A DNA stretch of 64,000 bases from an uncultured Bacteroidia bacterium (GTDB taxonomy: Bacteria; Bacteroidota; Bacteroidia; Bacteroidales; UBA932): positions 124,001 through 188,000 of the forward strand of contig CADCHE010000002.1 of NCBI GenBank assembly GCA_902801205.1. Reading direction: 5' to 3'. The notes under the pieces were generated by a model, which worked only from the letters and a program-made list of their open reading frames with translations, made no database searches and was not told where the DNA came from. The position numbers and the translations under genes are program-made. Position 1 is the first letter of the stretch, and every line of letters starts with the position of its first letter. Shown piece after piece: positions 1 to 8,347 of the stretch.

Positions 1-429
1 CCCGTCGTGTTCGGCATATCCCGCATTGAATCCAGGGAATCCGGCATGGTCGGAATGGTAATGGGAGAGCATCATGTAGTCGACCTCTTTGCCGTGTGGG
101 TTCACCCGCAGCACGTACCGGGCGATCCATTCGCCGGCGTGCCGGTCGGGGGAGGGCAGTACCGGGACGGCCAGTTTTCCCCGCCCGATGGCGTTGTGGT
201 CGCCGCAGTCGAGCAGCATCGTGGTCCCGTCCGGGAAGATCAGGAACATCGATTCCGCGACGCCGGTATAGATGAAATGCACCTGGAAGTGTCCTTTCTT
301 CCAGCCTTTCCAGGCGCGTCCGACGGCCTTGTCGGAGCGCCCCGCCGCCCAGGCGGTCTCCCCCCAGACGCCCAGCATCGCGGCGCCGGATGCGATGGCT
401 GTTGTTTTCAGAAATGTCCTTCTGTCCAT
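1..429 (-). CDS. Tat-exported metallo-beta-lactamase-fold protein, 5' part only
   Basis: The reading frame starts at the ATG whose complement is at 427-429 and runs off the left edge after 143 codons with no stop. The N-terminus MDRRTFLKTTA is a twin-arginine signal (RRTFLK) followed by a small-residue hydrophobic stretch, so export in folded form is likely. The segment SHYHSDHAG near residue 130 is the HxHxDH metal-binding motif of the metallo-beta-lactamase superfamily. The rest of the active site lies outside the window. Two other Tat-MBL proteins (32274 and 33217) have the same layout but are clearly different in sequence. Substrate unknown. It has its own promoter and points away from the transposase locus. 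Confidence 0.85.
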   Translation of the reverse strand, partial: MDRRTFLKTTAIASGAAMLGVWGETAWAAGRSDKAVGRAWKGWKKGHFQVHFIYTGVAESMFLIFPDGTTMLLDCGDHNAIGRGKLAVPVLPSPDRHAGEWIARYVLRVNPHGKEVDYMMLSHYHSDHAGFPGFNAGYAEHDG

Positions 430-438
430 GGAGAAATG

Positions 439-460
439 GGATGACCGCTGATGGTCATCC
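439..460. promoter_or_regulatory. Perfect 8-bp inverted repeat in the leader of the Tat-MBL gene
   Basis: GGATGACC (439-446) and GGTCATCC (453-460) are exact reverse complements around a six-base loop. The repeat starts right after the predicted transcription start, so it could be a stem-loop at the very 5' end of the mRNA or an operator just downstream of the promoter. The sequence does not decide between these. Confidence 0.45.
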
Positions 461-464
461 ATGA

Positions 465-472
465 CAAAGATA
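465..472 (-). promoter_or_regulatory. -7 promoter element of the Tat-MBL gene at 1-429
   Basis: On the minus strand this reads TATCTTTG, an exact match to the Bacteroidetes -7 consensus TAnnTTTG, 35 bases upstream of the start codon. No convincing -33 TTTG is seen at the usual distance. Confidence 0.55.
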
Positions 473-488
473 GGAAAATCTTCCGATC

Positions 489-506
489 GGCCGCTCCTTC
501 GCGGCC
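489..506. other. GC-rich hairpin (GGCCGC / GCGGCC)
   Basis: A perfect 6-bp stem (489-494 with 501-506) closes a loop of TCCTTC. It lies between the Tat-MBL promoter and the first 73-bp repeat. There is no T-run, so it is not a standard terminator. It could mark the left boundary of the transposase-associated element. Confidence 0.35.
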
Positions 507-538
507 CTTGCGCGGATCTGCCGGGCGTTTTGCCATTC

Positions 539-641
539 ATTGCGCACGGTTACCGGCGGTTGAGGGGCCTGGGAAGGCATCCGGTGTGCCTACCGGTGTC
601 CGGTTGAGGGCATTGCGCACGGTCACCGGCTTCTCAATGGC
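539..641. repeat. Two left-flank copies of the 73-bp direct repeat (second partial)
   Basis: Copies begin with ATTGCGCACGGT at 539 and 612, a 73-base step. The first is full length and closely matches the array at 1868-2232. The second keeps only about 20-30 bases (GCGCACGGTCACCGGC) before diverging at about 630-642. Both have the same orientation as the right-hand array. With the hairpin at 489-506 and the promoter at 676-711, they account for the gene-free stretch from 430 to 744. Confidence 0.85.
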
Positions 642-675
642 CTATACGTACGAATGGTGTGACCAATGAGCAAGT

Positions 676-711
676 TTTGTTTTATTATTCCCTAGAACAT
701 CGCTATATTTG
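676..711 (+). promoter_or_regulatory. Promoter of the RAYT transposase gene
   Basis: TATATTTG at 704-711 matches TAnnTTTG exactly. A TTTG at 676-679 could be the -33 element, but its spacing of 24 bases is longer than usual. The element matters for start choice: a TTG start at 709 would fall inside the -7 box, so translation more likely begins at the ATG at 745. Confidence 0.5.
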
Positions 712-744
712 GACGAGCAGCCACATGAGGCGGTTGATTTGAAG

Positions 745-1707
745 ATGAAGATACAGGGTGCTTTATTAGCGCAGATTCGGCGCGACCTGTCCATGGACGT
801 TCCGTATGTCCGAGGGGAAGACCTTCCGGTCCGGCGGTGCTGGCATTTCTATTCAGATGGCAGGGGGCTTGACGCAATGTTCCTCAATGACCGTGAATAT
901 CAAGATGGAATGAATCGGATTTTCTTGATATTCAACGATTTGCCGATAGTCTTGCTGGCTTTTTCATTAATGGATACGCATTTCCATTTTATCCTTTATG
1001 GCGATTTTGATACCTGTTGCGGCGCCATCCACGAATATGTGCGTCAGACGTCGAGGTACATTGCGATGAACCGCGATGAACGCAACAAACTGAAGCATGT
1101 CCCCATCAATCATCAGCGCATCACGGACAAGCGTTACTTGAAAACCGCCATCTGTTATACCTTGCGGAACGCTCCTGTCGGTGGAATCCCTTTCAACGCT
1201 TATGATTATCCGTGGTCCAGCGGTCCGTTGTACTTCCGCCGGACGGGACTGTGGAGTTCTCCGGCGTGGACGATCGACGGACTGGTTCAGAAGCCCTCGT
1301 TGAGTGCGCGCCGGCGATATGCCGTTTTCAAGACCAGGAATCCGGCCTTCCGGGAGGCCCTTACGGTAGGAGATCTTGTTTTCCCGGGGGAATATGTTGC
1401 TTTCGAAATCGTCGAGGAACTGTTCAAGACGTGCAAGGCGTTTCATTATTTCATGTGCTCCACGAAGGAGGAGACTGTCGAATCCAGGGGAGGCCAACTT
1501 CTTTCCCTGTCAATCCCGATCCAGGAATTACGGCAGCACCGTGATGAGATCTGCCGTGAGATGTTCGGGGAAGTCCGGGTCGGCGGTTTGGATGCTGCGC
1601 AACGCTTCAGGCTCGCAAGGGTGATCCGGAGCCGATATCTCTGCTCTCCAAAACAGATTGCCCATCTGTGTGGATTGAAGGAGGACGAGTTGGAGCCGTT
1701 GTTATAG
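745..1707 (+). CDS. REP-associated tyrosine transposase (RAYT, Y1/HUH family)
   Basis: A 320-residue protein of the IS200-like Y1 transposase superfamily, RAYT branch. Visible signatures are the HUH motif DTHFHFIL (His79, His81), the CYTLRNAP segment near residue 139, which corresponds to the YIxxNPVRA block of RAYTs and carries the likely nucleophilic tyrosine, and DYPWSS near 154-159. The C-terminal region (CSPKQIAHLCGLKEDEL) looks like a helix-turn-helix. RAYTs are single-strand DNA endonucleases tied to REP elements; most are domesticated single-copy genes flanked by the repeats they act on. Here 73-bp direct repeats lie on both sides. The frame opens earlier at a TTG (709), but that codon sits in the promoter. 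The gene looks intact. Confidence 0.85.
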   Translation: MKIQGALLAQIRRDLSMDVPYVRGEDLPVRRCWHFYSDGRGLDAMFLNDREYQDGMNRIFLIFNDLPIVLLAFSLMDTHFHFILYGDFDTCCGAIHEYVRQTSRYIAMNRDERNKLKHVPINHQRITDKRYLKTAICYTLRNAPVGGIPFNAYDYPWSSGPLYFRRTGLWSSPAWTIDGLVQKPSLSARRRYAVFKTRNPAFREALTVGDLVFPGEYVAFEIVEELFKTCKAFHYFMCSTKEETVESRGGQLLSLSIPIQELRQHRDEICREMFGEVRVGGLDAAQRFRLARVIRSRYLCSPKQIAHLCGLKEDELEPLL

Positions 1708-1867
1708 GCCGGCGACGGGGAAACTGCAAGCAGAGCCGGTCAAGGCCCGTGACGGCGGGTTGGCAGGAGGGGGGAATGGCTCGCCAGGGTAGGATTATGG
1801 GATCGGGTCTTCTCAGGAAACGTGATGGCGATTCGGCCGGCGCGACAGGCGTGACAGGCGGGGGAGT

Positions 1868-2232
1868 ATTGCGCACGGTTGCCGGCAGTTGAGGGGCCTG
1901 GGAGGGCATCCGGTGTGCTTACTGGTGTCAGGTTGAGGGCATTGCGCACGGTAGCCGGCAGTTGAGGGGCCTGTGAGGGCATCCGGTGTGCTTACTAGTG
2001 TCCGTTCGGGGGTATTGCGCACGGTTGCCGGCAGTTGAGGGGCCTGTGAGGGCATCCGGTGTGCTTACCGGTGTCCGTTCGGGGGTATTGCGCACGGTTG
2101 CCGGCAGTTGAGGGGCCTGGGAGGGCATCCGGTGTGCTTACTGGTGTTCGATTGGGGGCATTGCGCACGGTAGCTGGCAATGGAGCGGCCTGTGGATGGG
2201 ATGCGTGTTGCCAATGGCCGGGGGGCCGGGAG
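1868..2232. repeat. Right-flank array of five 73-bp direct repeats beside the RAYT gene
   Basis: Units begin with ATTGCGCACGG at 1868, 1941, 2014, 2087 and 2160: exactly 73 bases each time, with no spacers. The first four are nearly identical; the fifth decays after about 30 bases. Each good unit holds GTTG or GTAG followed by CCGG, about 24 bases, then CCGG and GTGC, which can pair with the upstream CCGG and GCAC. A foot tetranucleotide plus an imperfect stem is REP-like. Bases 1708-1867 hold no gene, only one GGGAATGGC unit (1772-1780) and a short ACAGGCG duplication near 1850. Confidence 0.85.
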
Positions 2233-2235
2233 GCA

Positions 2236-2350
2236 GGGAATGGCTGGGGGTGCGGGAGTCGCCGGGAATGGCTGGGGGGGCCGGGAGGCCGGGAATGGCT
2301 GGGGGGTGCGGGAGTCGCCGGGAATGGCCGGGAATGGCCGGGATGGCAGG
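2236..2350. repeat. GGGAATGGC satellite between the 73-bp array and uvrA
   Basis: GGGAATGGC begins at 2236, 2264, 2291, 2320 and 2330, with a decayed unit at 2340. The first units are 27-29 bases apart, separated by alternating GGGGTGCGGGAGTCGCC-like and GGCCGGGAGGC-like fillers; the last are 10 bases apart. The array is strongly G-rich on the plus strand and ends about 45 bases before the uvrA stop codon. A related unit lies left of the 73-bp array (1772). No gene is supported in 2233-2393. Confidence 0.75.
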
Positions 2351-2393
2351 AATCGCCGCCAATAGCCGGGGATGCCCTGGGGTGGGGAGCCGC

Positions 2394-5213
2394 TTACAGG
2401 ACGTCGGCGAGGAAGGGACCGGTGACGGAAGCGGGGTCGGCGGCGAGTTGTTCGGGCGTGCCCTGGGCGACGATGCGGCCGCCTTTCTCCCCGCCGTCGG
2501 GGCCGAGGTCGAAGAGGTAGTCGACGCTCTTGAGGATGTCGAGGTTGTGCTCGATGATGAGGACGGTATTGCCCTGGTCGACCAGCCGTTGGAGAACATC
2601 CAGAAGCACCTTGATATCGTCGAAGTGGAGGCCGGTCGTGGGCTCGTCGAGGATGTACAGGGTGTTGCCCGTGGCCTTGCGGAAGAGTTCCGCCGCCAGT
2701 TTCATGCGCTGGCTTTCGCCGCCCGAAAGGGTCACCGCCGACTGGCCGAGGTGGACGTAGCCGAGGCCGACGTCGACGAGCGCCTTCAGTTTCTGGGCGA
2801 TCTTCGGGATCGGAGCGAAGAAGTCGTAGGCCTCGCTGACCGGCATCTCGAGGACTTCGCTGATGTCCTTCCCCTTGTAGTGCACCGCCAGCGTGTCTTC
2901 CTTGTAGCGCCGTCCGCGGCATTCGTCGCAGGTGACGTGCACGGAAGGCAGGAAATTCATTTCGATGACCTTGATGCCGGCGCCGTTGCAGGCCTCGCAG
3001 CGCCCGCCGGGGACGTTGAAGGAGAAGCGGCCGGCCTTGAAACCGCGGACCTTGGCGTCCGGCGTCTCCTCGAAGAGGTTCCGGATGTCGCCGAACACGC
3101 CGGTGAACGTGGCCGGGTTGGAACGCGGCGAACGGCCGATCGGGCTCTGGTCGATCTCGATCAGTTTGTCGATGTTGTCAATCCCTTCCAGGTCGTCGTA
3201 CGGAAGCGGCTTGAGGGCGGCACGGTAGAACTTGTTCTTCAGGATGGGCATCAGCGTCTCGCTGATGAGCGAGGACTTGCCGCTGCCGCTCACGCCGGCG
3301 ATGCCGACGAAGCAGCCCAGCGGGATCTCGATGTCGACATGCTTGAGATTGTTCCCGCGGGCACCGTGCAGGGCGAGCGTCAGTCCGTTTCCGCGCCGGC
3401 GCATGGCCGGGACAGGAATGCGCTTGCGCCCCTGTAGGTAGTCCAGCGTGATGGAAGGACCGAAGATGCAGCGGGACGCGACCTCGGGGGCGAGTCCGTC
3501 GGGGATGCCGTCGCGGGCGGGGTCGTAGGCCATCAGGGCCTTCGTAGGGGCGTTCAGGCAGATCTTCCCGCCTTTCTCGCCGGCCCCGGGACCGACATCC
3601 ACGAGCCAGTCGGCGCTGACCATCGTCTCCAGGTCGTGCTCGACGACCATCACCGAGTTGCCCTCGTCGCGCAGTTCCTTGAGCGAAGCGATCAGCTTGC
3701 GGTTGTCGCGCTGGTGCAGGCCGATGGACGGCTCGTCCAGGATGTAGAGCACGTTCACGAGCTTGGACCCGATCTGGGTCGCCAGGCGGATGCGCTGGCT
3801 CTCGCCGCCCGACAGCGAGGCCGTAGGGCGGTTGAGCGACAGGTAGTCCAGGCCGACGTCCAGCATGAACTGTACGCGGTCGACCAGCTCCTTGACGATG
3901 TCGCGGGCGATACGGCGCTCGCGTTCCTCCAGCCGGTCGGGAAGTTCCTCCAGCCAGCGGCGCAGCTGGGTCATCTCCATCGCGGCGACTTCCGAGATGG
4001 TCTTCCCGTCGATCTTGAAGCAGTTCGTCTGCTCCGCGAGCCGCGTTCCGTGGCAGACGGGGCATACGATCTTGTCGTCGATGTCGTCAACGATGCCGCT
4101 GAAGCCGACCATTTCGGAGAGGTTCCCCTCGCCGACCCGGAAAAGTTCGTCGCTGCCGAAGATGATGTGCGACACCGCTTCCTTGGGCACTTCGTCCAGC
4201 GGGTCGAACAGGGAGAAGCCGTATTTGCGCGCGATGGCGCGGATGATGTCGAATTTCTTGGTCTCGCGCACCTTGCCCAGCGGGACGATGCCGCCGTCGG
4301 CGATGGAGCGCTTCGGGTCCGGGATGATGGCGTCCATGTCCACGTTCACGATCATGCCAAGGCCCTTGCAGTGCGGGCAATAGCCTTCCGGCGAGTTGAA
4401 AGAGAACGTATGGGGCGCCGGCTCCTGGAAGGAGAGGCCCGTGTCCGGGTCTACCAGGTGCTTGGAATAGTGGATCAGGTCGTCCTGCCCGTTTTCCAGC
4501 ATGGCGACGGAGCCCTTGCCGAGGTTCAGGGCCGTCATCACGGAGTCGCGGACGCGCCGCTCGTCGCCCGGCGAGGGCTTGAGCTTGTCCACGACCAGCT
4601 CGATGAAGTGGGCCTTGTAGCGGTCCAGGGCATCGACTTCGGAGAGCGGATGAATCTCCCCGTCGATCCGCACGTCCGTGTATCCGCGGCGGCGGAGCTG
4701 GTCGAAGAGTTCGCGGTAATGCCCCTTGCGGCCGCGGACCAGCGGCGCGAGCAGGTAGCATTTCTTGCCGGCGAAGCGGCTCATGATGAGCGAGACGATC
4801 TGCTCGTCGGTGTAGCGGACCATCTCCTTGCCGGTGGCGGGGGAGTAGGCCTTCGAAGCGCGTGCGTAGAGCAGGCGCAGGAAGTCGAAGATCTCGGTGA
4901 TCGTGCCGACGGTCGACCGCGGGTTGTTGCCGGTGGTCTTCTGTTCGATGGCGATGATGGGGCTCAGGCCGTCGATGCTCTCCACCTCCGGCTTCTCGAG
5001 AATGCCCATGAAATGCTTGGCGTACGTGGAAAGGGTGTCCATGTAGCGGCGCTGCCCTTCCGCGTAGATGGTGTCGAAGGCCAGCGAAGACTTTCCGCTG
5101 CCGGAAAGCCCCGTGACGACGACGAACTCCCCGCGCGGAATGTCCAGGCTCACGTTGCGCAGGTTGTGGGCCCGTGCGCCGCGAATCTCGATGTAGTCTT
5201 TCTTGATCCCCAT
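2394..5213 (-). CDS. uvrA: Excinuclease ABC subunit A
   Basis: UvrA recognises bulky DNA lesions in nucleotide excision repair as a dimer that loads UvrB. The 939-residue protein shows both ABC ATPase modules: Walker [10 protein letters not shown] near the N-terminus, a second GVSGSGKSS in the C-terminal half, and two LSGGESQR signatures. Four CxxC pairs (CPHC, CPVC, CEAC, CDEC) form the zinc modules. Length is normal. The chosen start ([10 protein letters not shown]) follows a -7 box by only six bases; the frame extends 25 codons further but would run through the promoter. It lies 19 bp downstream of the GH78 gene but has its own promoter, so co-transcription is optional. Confidence 0.97.
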   Translation of the reverse strand: MGIKKDYIEIRGARAHNLRNVSLDIPRGEFVVVTGLSGSGKSSLAFDTIYAEGQRRYMDTLSTYAKHFMGILEKPEVESIDGLSPIIAIEQKTTGNNPRSTVGTITEIFDFLRLLYARASKAYSPATGKEMVRYTDEQIVSLIMSRFAGKKCYLLAPLVRGRKGHYRELFDQLRRRGYTDVRIDGEIHPLSEVDALDRYKAHFIELVVDKLKPSPGDERRVRDSVMTALNLGKGSVAMLENGQDDLIHYSKHLVDPDTGLSFQEPAPHTFSFNSPEGYCPHCKGLGMIVNVDMDAIIPDPKRSIADGGIVPLGKVRETKKFDIIRAIARKYGFSLFDPLDEVPKEAVSHIIFGSDELFRVGEGNLSEMVGFSGIVDDIDDKIVCPVCHGTRLAEQTNCFKIDGKTISEVAAMEMTQLRRWLEELPDRLEERERRIARDIVKELVDRVQFMLDVGLDYLSLNRPTASLSGGESQRIRLATQIGSKLVNVLYILDEPSIGLHQRDNRKLIASLKELRDEGNSVMVVEHDLETMVSADWLVDVGPGAGEKGGKICLNAPTKALMAYDPARDGIPDGLAPEVASRCIFGPSITLDYLQGRKRIPVPAMRRRGNGLTLALHGARGNNLKHVDIEIPLGCFVGIAGVSGSGKSSLISETLMPILKNKFYRAALKPLPYDDLEGIDNIDKLIEIDQSPIGRSPRSNPATFTGVFGDIRNLFEETPDAKVRGFKAGRFSFNVPGGRCEACNGAGIKVIEMNFLPSVHVTCDECRGRRYKEDTLAVHYKGKDISEVLEMPVSEAYDFFAPIPKIAQKLKALVDVGLGYVHLGQSAVTLSGGESQRMKLAAELFRKATGNTLYILDEPTTGLHFDDIKVLLDVLQRLVDQGNTVLIIEHNLDILKSVDYLFDLGPDGGEKGGRIVAQGTPEQLAADPASVTGPFLADVL

Positions 5214-5219
5214 AGGGTG

Positions 5220-5227
5220 CAAAGATA
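5220..5227 (-). promoter_or_regulatory. uvrA -7 promoter element, nearly leaderless
   Basis: TATCTTTG on the minus strand lies in the 19-bp gap between the GH78 stop and uvrA, with only six bases between the box and the uvrA ATG. The predicted transcript therefore has a 5' leader of zero to a few bases. Confidence 0.55.
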
Positions 5228-5232
5228 CGAAA

Positions 5233-7365
5233 TTACCGCGGGAAACGGTGGTGTCCCGCCCCGGCCGTAATGCGTTTTTCGCCGCCATCGCGCAACGGGA
5301 CGGAGATGTCGGCGGTCATCCCTGCGGGGATCGTGACTTCCATCGCTTCCGGCTGCAGCGAGACGGTGATGTCTCCCTTGATGGTGGGAACGGTCACCTC
5401 CGCCGTCTGCAGCCGCCCGGGCTGCGGGGCGATACGGGCCTTCGTCCAGCCGGGTTCCAGCGGGCGGACGCCCATCAGGCGGAAGGGGATGATGTTGCCC
5501 GGTGCGGCGCCCCAGATGTGGTTCCAGTCCTGGTTCGGCTTGAAGGAATCGTCCCAGGCCTCCAGCGAGATGGTCGCTCCGACCTTCAGCATGTTGTACC
5601 AGCTGGGTGTCGACCGCGCGGTCATCAAGGCGAGGGCGGCGTCTCCCGCCCCGGCTTCGTACAGGGCCTCGAGCAGGAACTGCGCGGCATATACGCCGCA
5701 TGACATGCCCTTCGAGACGATGTACTCCGTCACCCGGCCGACGGCCTCCTGCGGCACGAGCCCGAAGGCGAGGGCGAACACGTTGGCGTGCAGCGAACTG
5801 TGCTCCGTGCCGATGCCGTCGCGGACACGGGCGTTCCCCGCATCGAAGAAGGCCTGCAGGAAGGCTTCCTTCACCCGCGCGGACGCTGCGGCGAAATGCG
5901 CAGCGTCCGCCTCTTTGCCAAGCGCCCGGGCGATGCGTTCCATGTCGCAGAGGGCGCGGTAGTGGAAGGCGTTGACCACGGCGTTGAAGTCGGTGAACAC
6001 GAACCCGTCGGTGCCGCCCTGGATCCCGTCCACTTCCGGCACCTTCTGGGGCCAGTCCACGATGTCGCGGATGGCCTCTTTCCGGCGGATGGAGGCGAGG
6101 AATTCCGGCGTCTGACGGCCGGTGCGCGTGCTGATGAGCCCGTTCTCTTCCGTCAGGGCCTCCAGGCAGTGGGCTTTGAGAAGGTCGTACTGCTGCGCGA
6201 TGAGGCGCTTGTCGCCGGTGAAGAGGTAGTCGTTCCAGGCGATCATTACGCTCTGCAGGATCCACTCCGTGGGCCAGGTGGGATGCGCCAGCAAGTGTTC
6301 CAGCGAGCGCCGCGAGAGGGTGTACTCACGGTCTGCGGCGTAGTGGCAGAGCTGGCCGATCAAGGCGTCCGCTTCATAGGGGATCCGTTCGCGGTCGCCG
6401 TCGACGAAGTAGCCGGTGAAGGAGGTCGCCTTCACCGAGTACAGGCAGAGGTCCCAGATGTCGTTCAGCAGGTCATCATCGCACCGGAAGGAGGCTGCGT
6501 CGGTGTTTTGCGGGTAGTGGACGTCGCGCCGGTAGATGTCGCGCGGCTCGAGGGGCGGGCATCCGTCCAGCTCGACATAGCGGAACGGCATCACCTCGCC
6601 GACGCCCTCGGGCATCTTGATCGCTGCCGAGCCCGTATTGCGCCGGTCGGGCGTCACCGCCACGCGGTAGTGATGCAGTCCCTTTTTCAGGACCAGCTGC
6701 TGCCGCTGGTAGCGGACCGTCGTCGTCGGGTTGCGGAGGACATGGCCGTCCGCATCGAGCCGTTCGCCCAGGTGGACGATGACCGTGTCGCCGTCGCGGG
6801 CGCCGCGGATGTCCGCCTCCAGCCAGCCGAAGGCCGTCTTCCCGAAGTCGGCCCGGACCCCTTTTTCGTCGAAGCGGAGCACCGGCGGGTAGGTCAGGTC
6901 CTTGACGAGGGGGTAATGCGGCGTGGCGTAGGGTTCCAGCCGTTCCGCCGTCTTGAAGCGGCAGGGGGCGGACCAGGTGCACTTGCGCCCGCCGGTGACG
7001 ATGCCGACCTTCCACCAGTACTCCGTAGAAGGCTGCAGGGCCGCTCCGCCGTAAGGGACGGCGGTGGACTGCCCGCTCCGGACGAGGCCGCTGTCCCAGA
7101 GCAGGCCGCTGCCTGTCTCCAGGGCGCTCTCGGAAAGGCCGAGCAGGATCCGGTACCGGCGCTGCGGACGCTCGCCGGGAACGAGCCAGCCGAAATACGG
7201 AACGCTGGAGCGGATGAGGGTCTCTCCCGCGTCGGTCCGCAGTCCGGTCTGCGTCAGGAGGTCGGTCGTCAGCCCCGTGGGGGCGCCCGGGTCGGGCTGT
7301 GCACCGTCCGGAAGGGCCGGCAGCAGGATGGCCGCGATTGCGGCGGAAAGGAAGAATCGCTTCAT
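5233..7365 (-). CDS. Secreted GH78-type alpha-L-rhamnosidase
   Basis: A 710-residue protein with a Sec signal (MKRFFLSAAIAAILLPALP). It has the N-terminal FN3-like rhamnosidase domain (PYFGWLVPGERPQRRYRI), a beta domain, the (alpha/alpha)6 core with GDRERIPYEADALIGQ, which corresponds to the acidic catalytic block of GH78, and the late NQDWNHIWGAAPGNIIPF segment followed by a small C-terminal beta domain. GH78 enzymes remove terminal alpha-L-rhamnose from pectins, glycosides or gums. The start codon is 4 bp from the menA stop, so the two are probably co-transcribed. A second GH78 protein lies at 28460. Confidence 0.85.
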   Translation of the reverse strand: MKRFFLSAAIAAILLPALPDGAQPDPGAPTGLTTDLLTQTGLRTDAGETLIRSSVPYFGWLVPGERPQRRYRILLGLSESALETGSGLLWDSGLVRSGQSTAVPYGGAALQPSTEYWWKVGIVTGGRKCTWSAPCRFKTAERLEPYATPHYPLVKDLTYPPVLRFDEKGVRADFGKTAFGWLEADIRGARDGDTVIVHLGERLDADGHVLRNPTTTVRYQRQQLVLKKGLHHYRVAVTPDRRNTGSAAIKMPEGVGEVMPFRYVELDGCPPLEPRDIYRRDVHYPQNTDAASFRCDDDLLNDIWDLCLYSVKATSFTGYFVDGDRERIPYEADALIGQLCHYAADREYTLSRRSLEHLLAHPTWPTEWILQSVMIAWNDYLFTGDKRLIAQQYDLLKAHCLEALTEENGLISTRTGRQTPEFLASIRRKEAIRDIVDWPQKVPEVDGIQGGTDGFVFTDFNAVVNAFHYRALCDMERIARALGKEADAAHFAAASARVKEAFLQAFFDAGNARVRDGIGTEHSSLHANVFALAFGLVPQEAVGRVTEYIVSKGMSCGVYAAQFLLEALYEAGAGDAALALMTARSTPSWYNMLKVGATISLEAWDDSFKPNQDWNHIWGAAPGNIIPFRLMGVRPLEPGWTKARIAPQPGRLQTAEVTVPTIKGDITVSLQPEAMEVTIPAGMTADISVPLRDGGEKRITAGAGHHRFPR

Positions 7366-7369
7366 AATG

Positions 7370-8266
7370 TTACAGTAAAAAGCCGATGCCGGCGGTGACG
7401 GACAGCAGGAAAGTGGCGATGACCAGCAGCGGAAGAGCCGGGTCCAGCGCCTGCCCGGTCTGTGTCCGGACAATCTGCAAGTGTTTGGTATACAGTGGAA
7501 TCAGCACGACATAACAGAACCCCCAGGCGTTGTGGGCGGTCAGGGCCGAGAAGACCAGCAAGCAGGCCCATCCGAGGCCGATCAGGAAGAACTGGTATGC
7601 CTTGGCACGCTTCTCCCCGAGGCGGATGGCCACCGTCACACGGTTGGTCCGGTCCGTTTCCATGTCGCGGATGTTGTTGACGTTGAGGACCCCGATGCTG
7701 AAGGCCCCGATGGCGGAGGCGGGCAGCAGCAGGGCGGCGGAATCCAGGGTGCCGCGGCAGATGAAATAGCCGCCCAGGACGCTCGTCAGCCCGAAGAACA
7801 GGAAGACGAACAGGTCGCCCAGGCCCCGGTAGCCGTAGGGATTCCTGCCGAGCGTATAGTGCATGGCGGCCCAGATGGCGGCGGCGCCCAGCGCCATCAG
7901 CGCGAGCGACACCGGCTTCATGAGGCTGCCGGTCGAGAAATAGATCATCAGGGCACCGAAGACCAGGCACAGGCCCGCGAAAAGGCGGATCAGTCCCCGG
8001 AGGTCTCCCGCCGTGAGCGCTCCGCTCTGCAGGCTGTACTGCGGCCCTTGCCGTCCGTCGCCGTCGGTCCCGCGGAGGAAGTCGCCGAGTTCGTTGGACA
8101 GGTTCGAGAGGATCTGCAGGCAGACGGTGGTCAGCAGCAGGAAAACGAGCGTCGGGGCGTGCAGCGGTCCGCTGCGTGCGGCCAGCAGGCTTCCGAGGAC
8201 GACGCCCGCCAGCGAAAGGGGCAGGGTCCGCAGCCGCATGGAGCGGAGACAGGAGGAGAGGTTCAT
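7370..8266 (-). CDS. menA: 1,4-dihydroxy-2-naphthoate polyprenyltransferase (menaquinone biosynthesis)
   Basis: A UbiA-superfamily membrane prenyltransferase of 298 residues with about eight hydrophobic segments. The first aspartate-rich region NLSNELGDFLRGTDGDGRQG is the expected NxxxDxxxxxD prenyl-diphosphate site. This attaches the isoprenoid tail to DHNA in menaquinone synthesis at the inner membrane. Assignment to MenA rather than another UbiA member rests on this motif and on menaquinone being the usual Bacteroidales quinone. Its own promoter (TTTG, 20 bases, TAACTTGC) lies just upstream, back to back with that of the MBL hydrolase. Confidence 0.85.
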   Translation of the reverse strand: MNLSSCLRSMRLRTLPLSLAGVVLGSLLAARSGPLHAPTLVFLLLTTVCLQILSNLSNELGDFLRGTDGDGRQGPQYSLQSGALTAGDLRGLIRLFAGLCLVFGALMIYFSTGSLMKPVSLALMALGAAAIWAAMHYTLGRNPYGYRGLGDLFVFLFFGLTSVLGGYFICRGTLDSAALLLPASAIGAFSIGVLNVNNIRDMETDRTNRVTVAIRLGEKRAKAYQFFLIGLGWACLLVFSALTAHNAWGFCYVVLIPLYTKHLQIVRTQTGQALDPALPLLVIATFLLSVTAGIGFLL

Positions 8267-8286
8267 TGCCGTTTCTTTTTCTCAAT

Positions 8287-8318
8287 GCAAGTTATCGAAA
8301 AAAAACGGGGATTCCAAA
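8287..8318 (-). promoter_or_regulatory. menA promoter
   Basis: On the minus strand, TTTG (8318-8315), 20 bases, then TAACTTGC (8294-8287), followed by a leader of about 20 bases. The -7 box ends TTGC instead of TTTG, a variant also seen three times at 18.8-21.2 kb. Confidence 0.55.
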
Positions 8319-8333
8319 TAGGTGGAACTTTCG

Positions 8334-8341
8334 TATATTTG
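8334..8341 (+). promoter_or_regulatory. -7 promoter element of the MBL hydrolase gene, nearly leaderless
   Basis: TATATTTG ends six bases before the ATG at 8348. It is divergent from the menA promoter within about 80 bp. Confidence 0.55.
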
Positions 8342-8347
8342 CCGTAT

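Noticed and set aside
709-744. Upstream TTG start for the RAYT protein
   Set aside because: The TTG is part of the TATATTTG -7 box, so it would not be inside the transcript; the ATG at 745 is preferred.
1868-2232. CRISPR array
   Set aside because: Units are 73 bp, contiguous and nearly identical over their full length, with no unique spacers and no cas genes.
3636-5270. Long open frame antisense to uvrA
   Set aside because: GC-rich coding DNA leaves long shadow frames; the protein is Val/Asp/Ala/Arg-rich without motifs, while the opposite strand encodes an unmistakable UvrA.
5788-7398. 536-codon frame antisense to the GH78 gene
   Set aside because: Shadow frame with biased composition and no domains; the minus-strand rhamnosidase has a signal peptide and family motifs.
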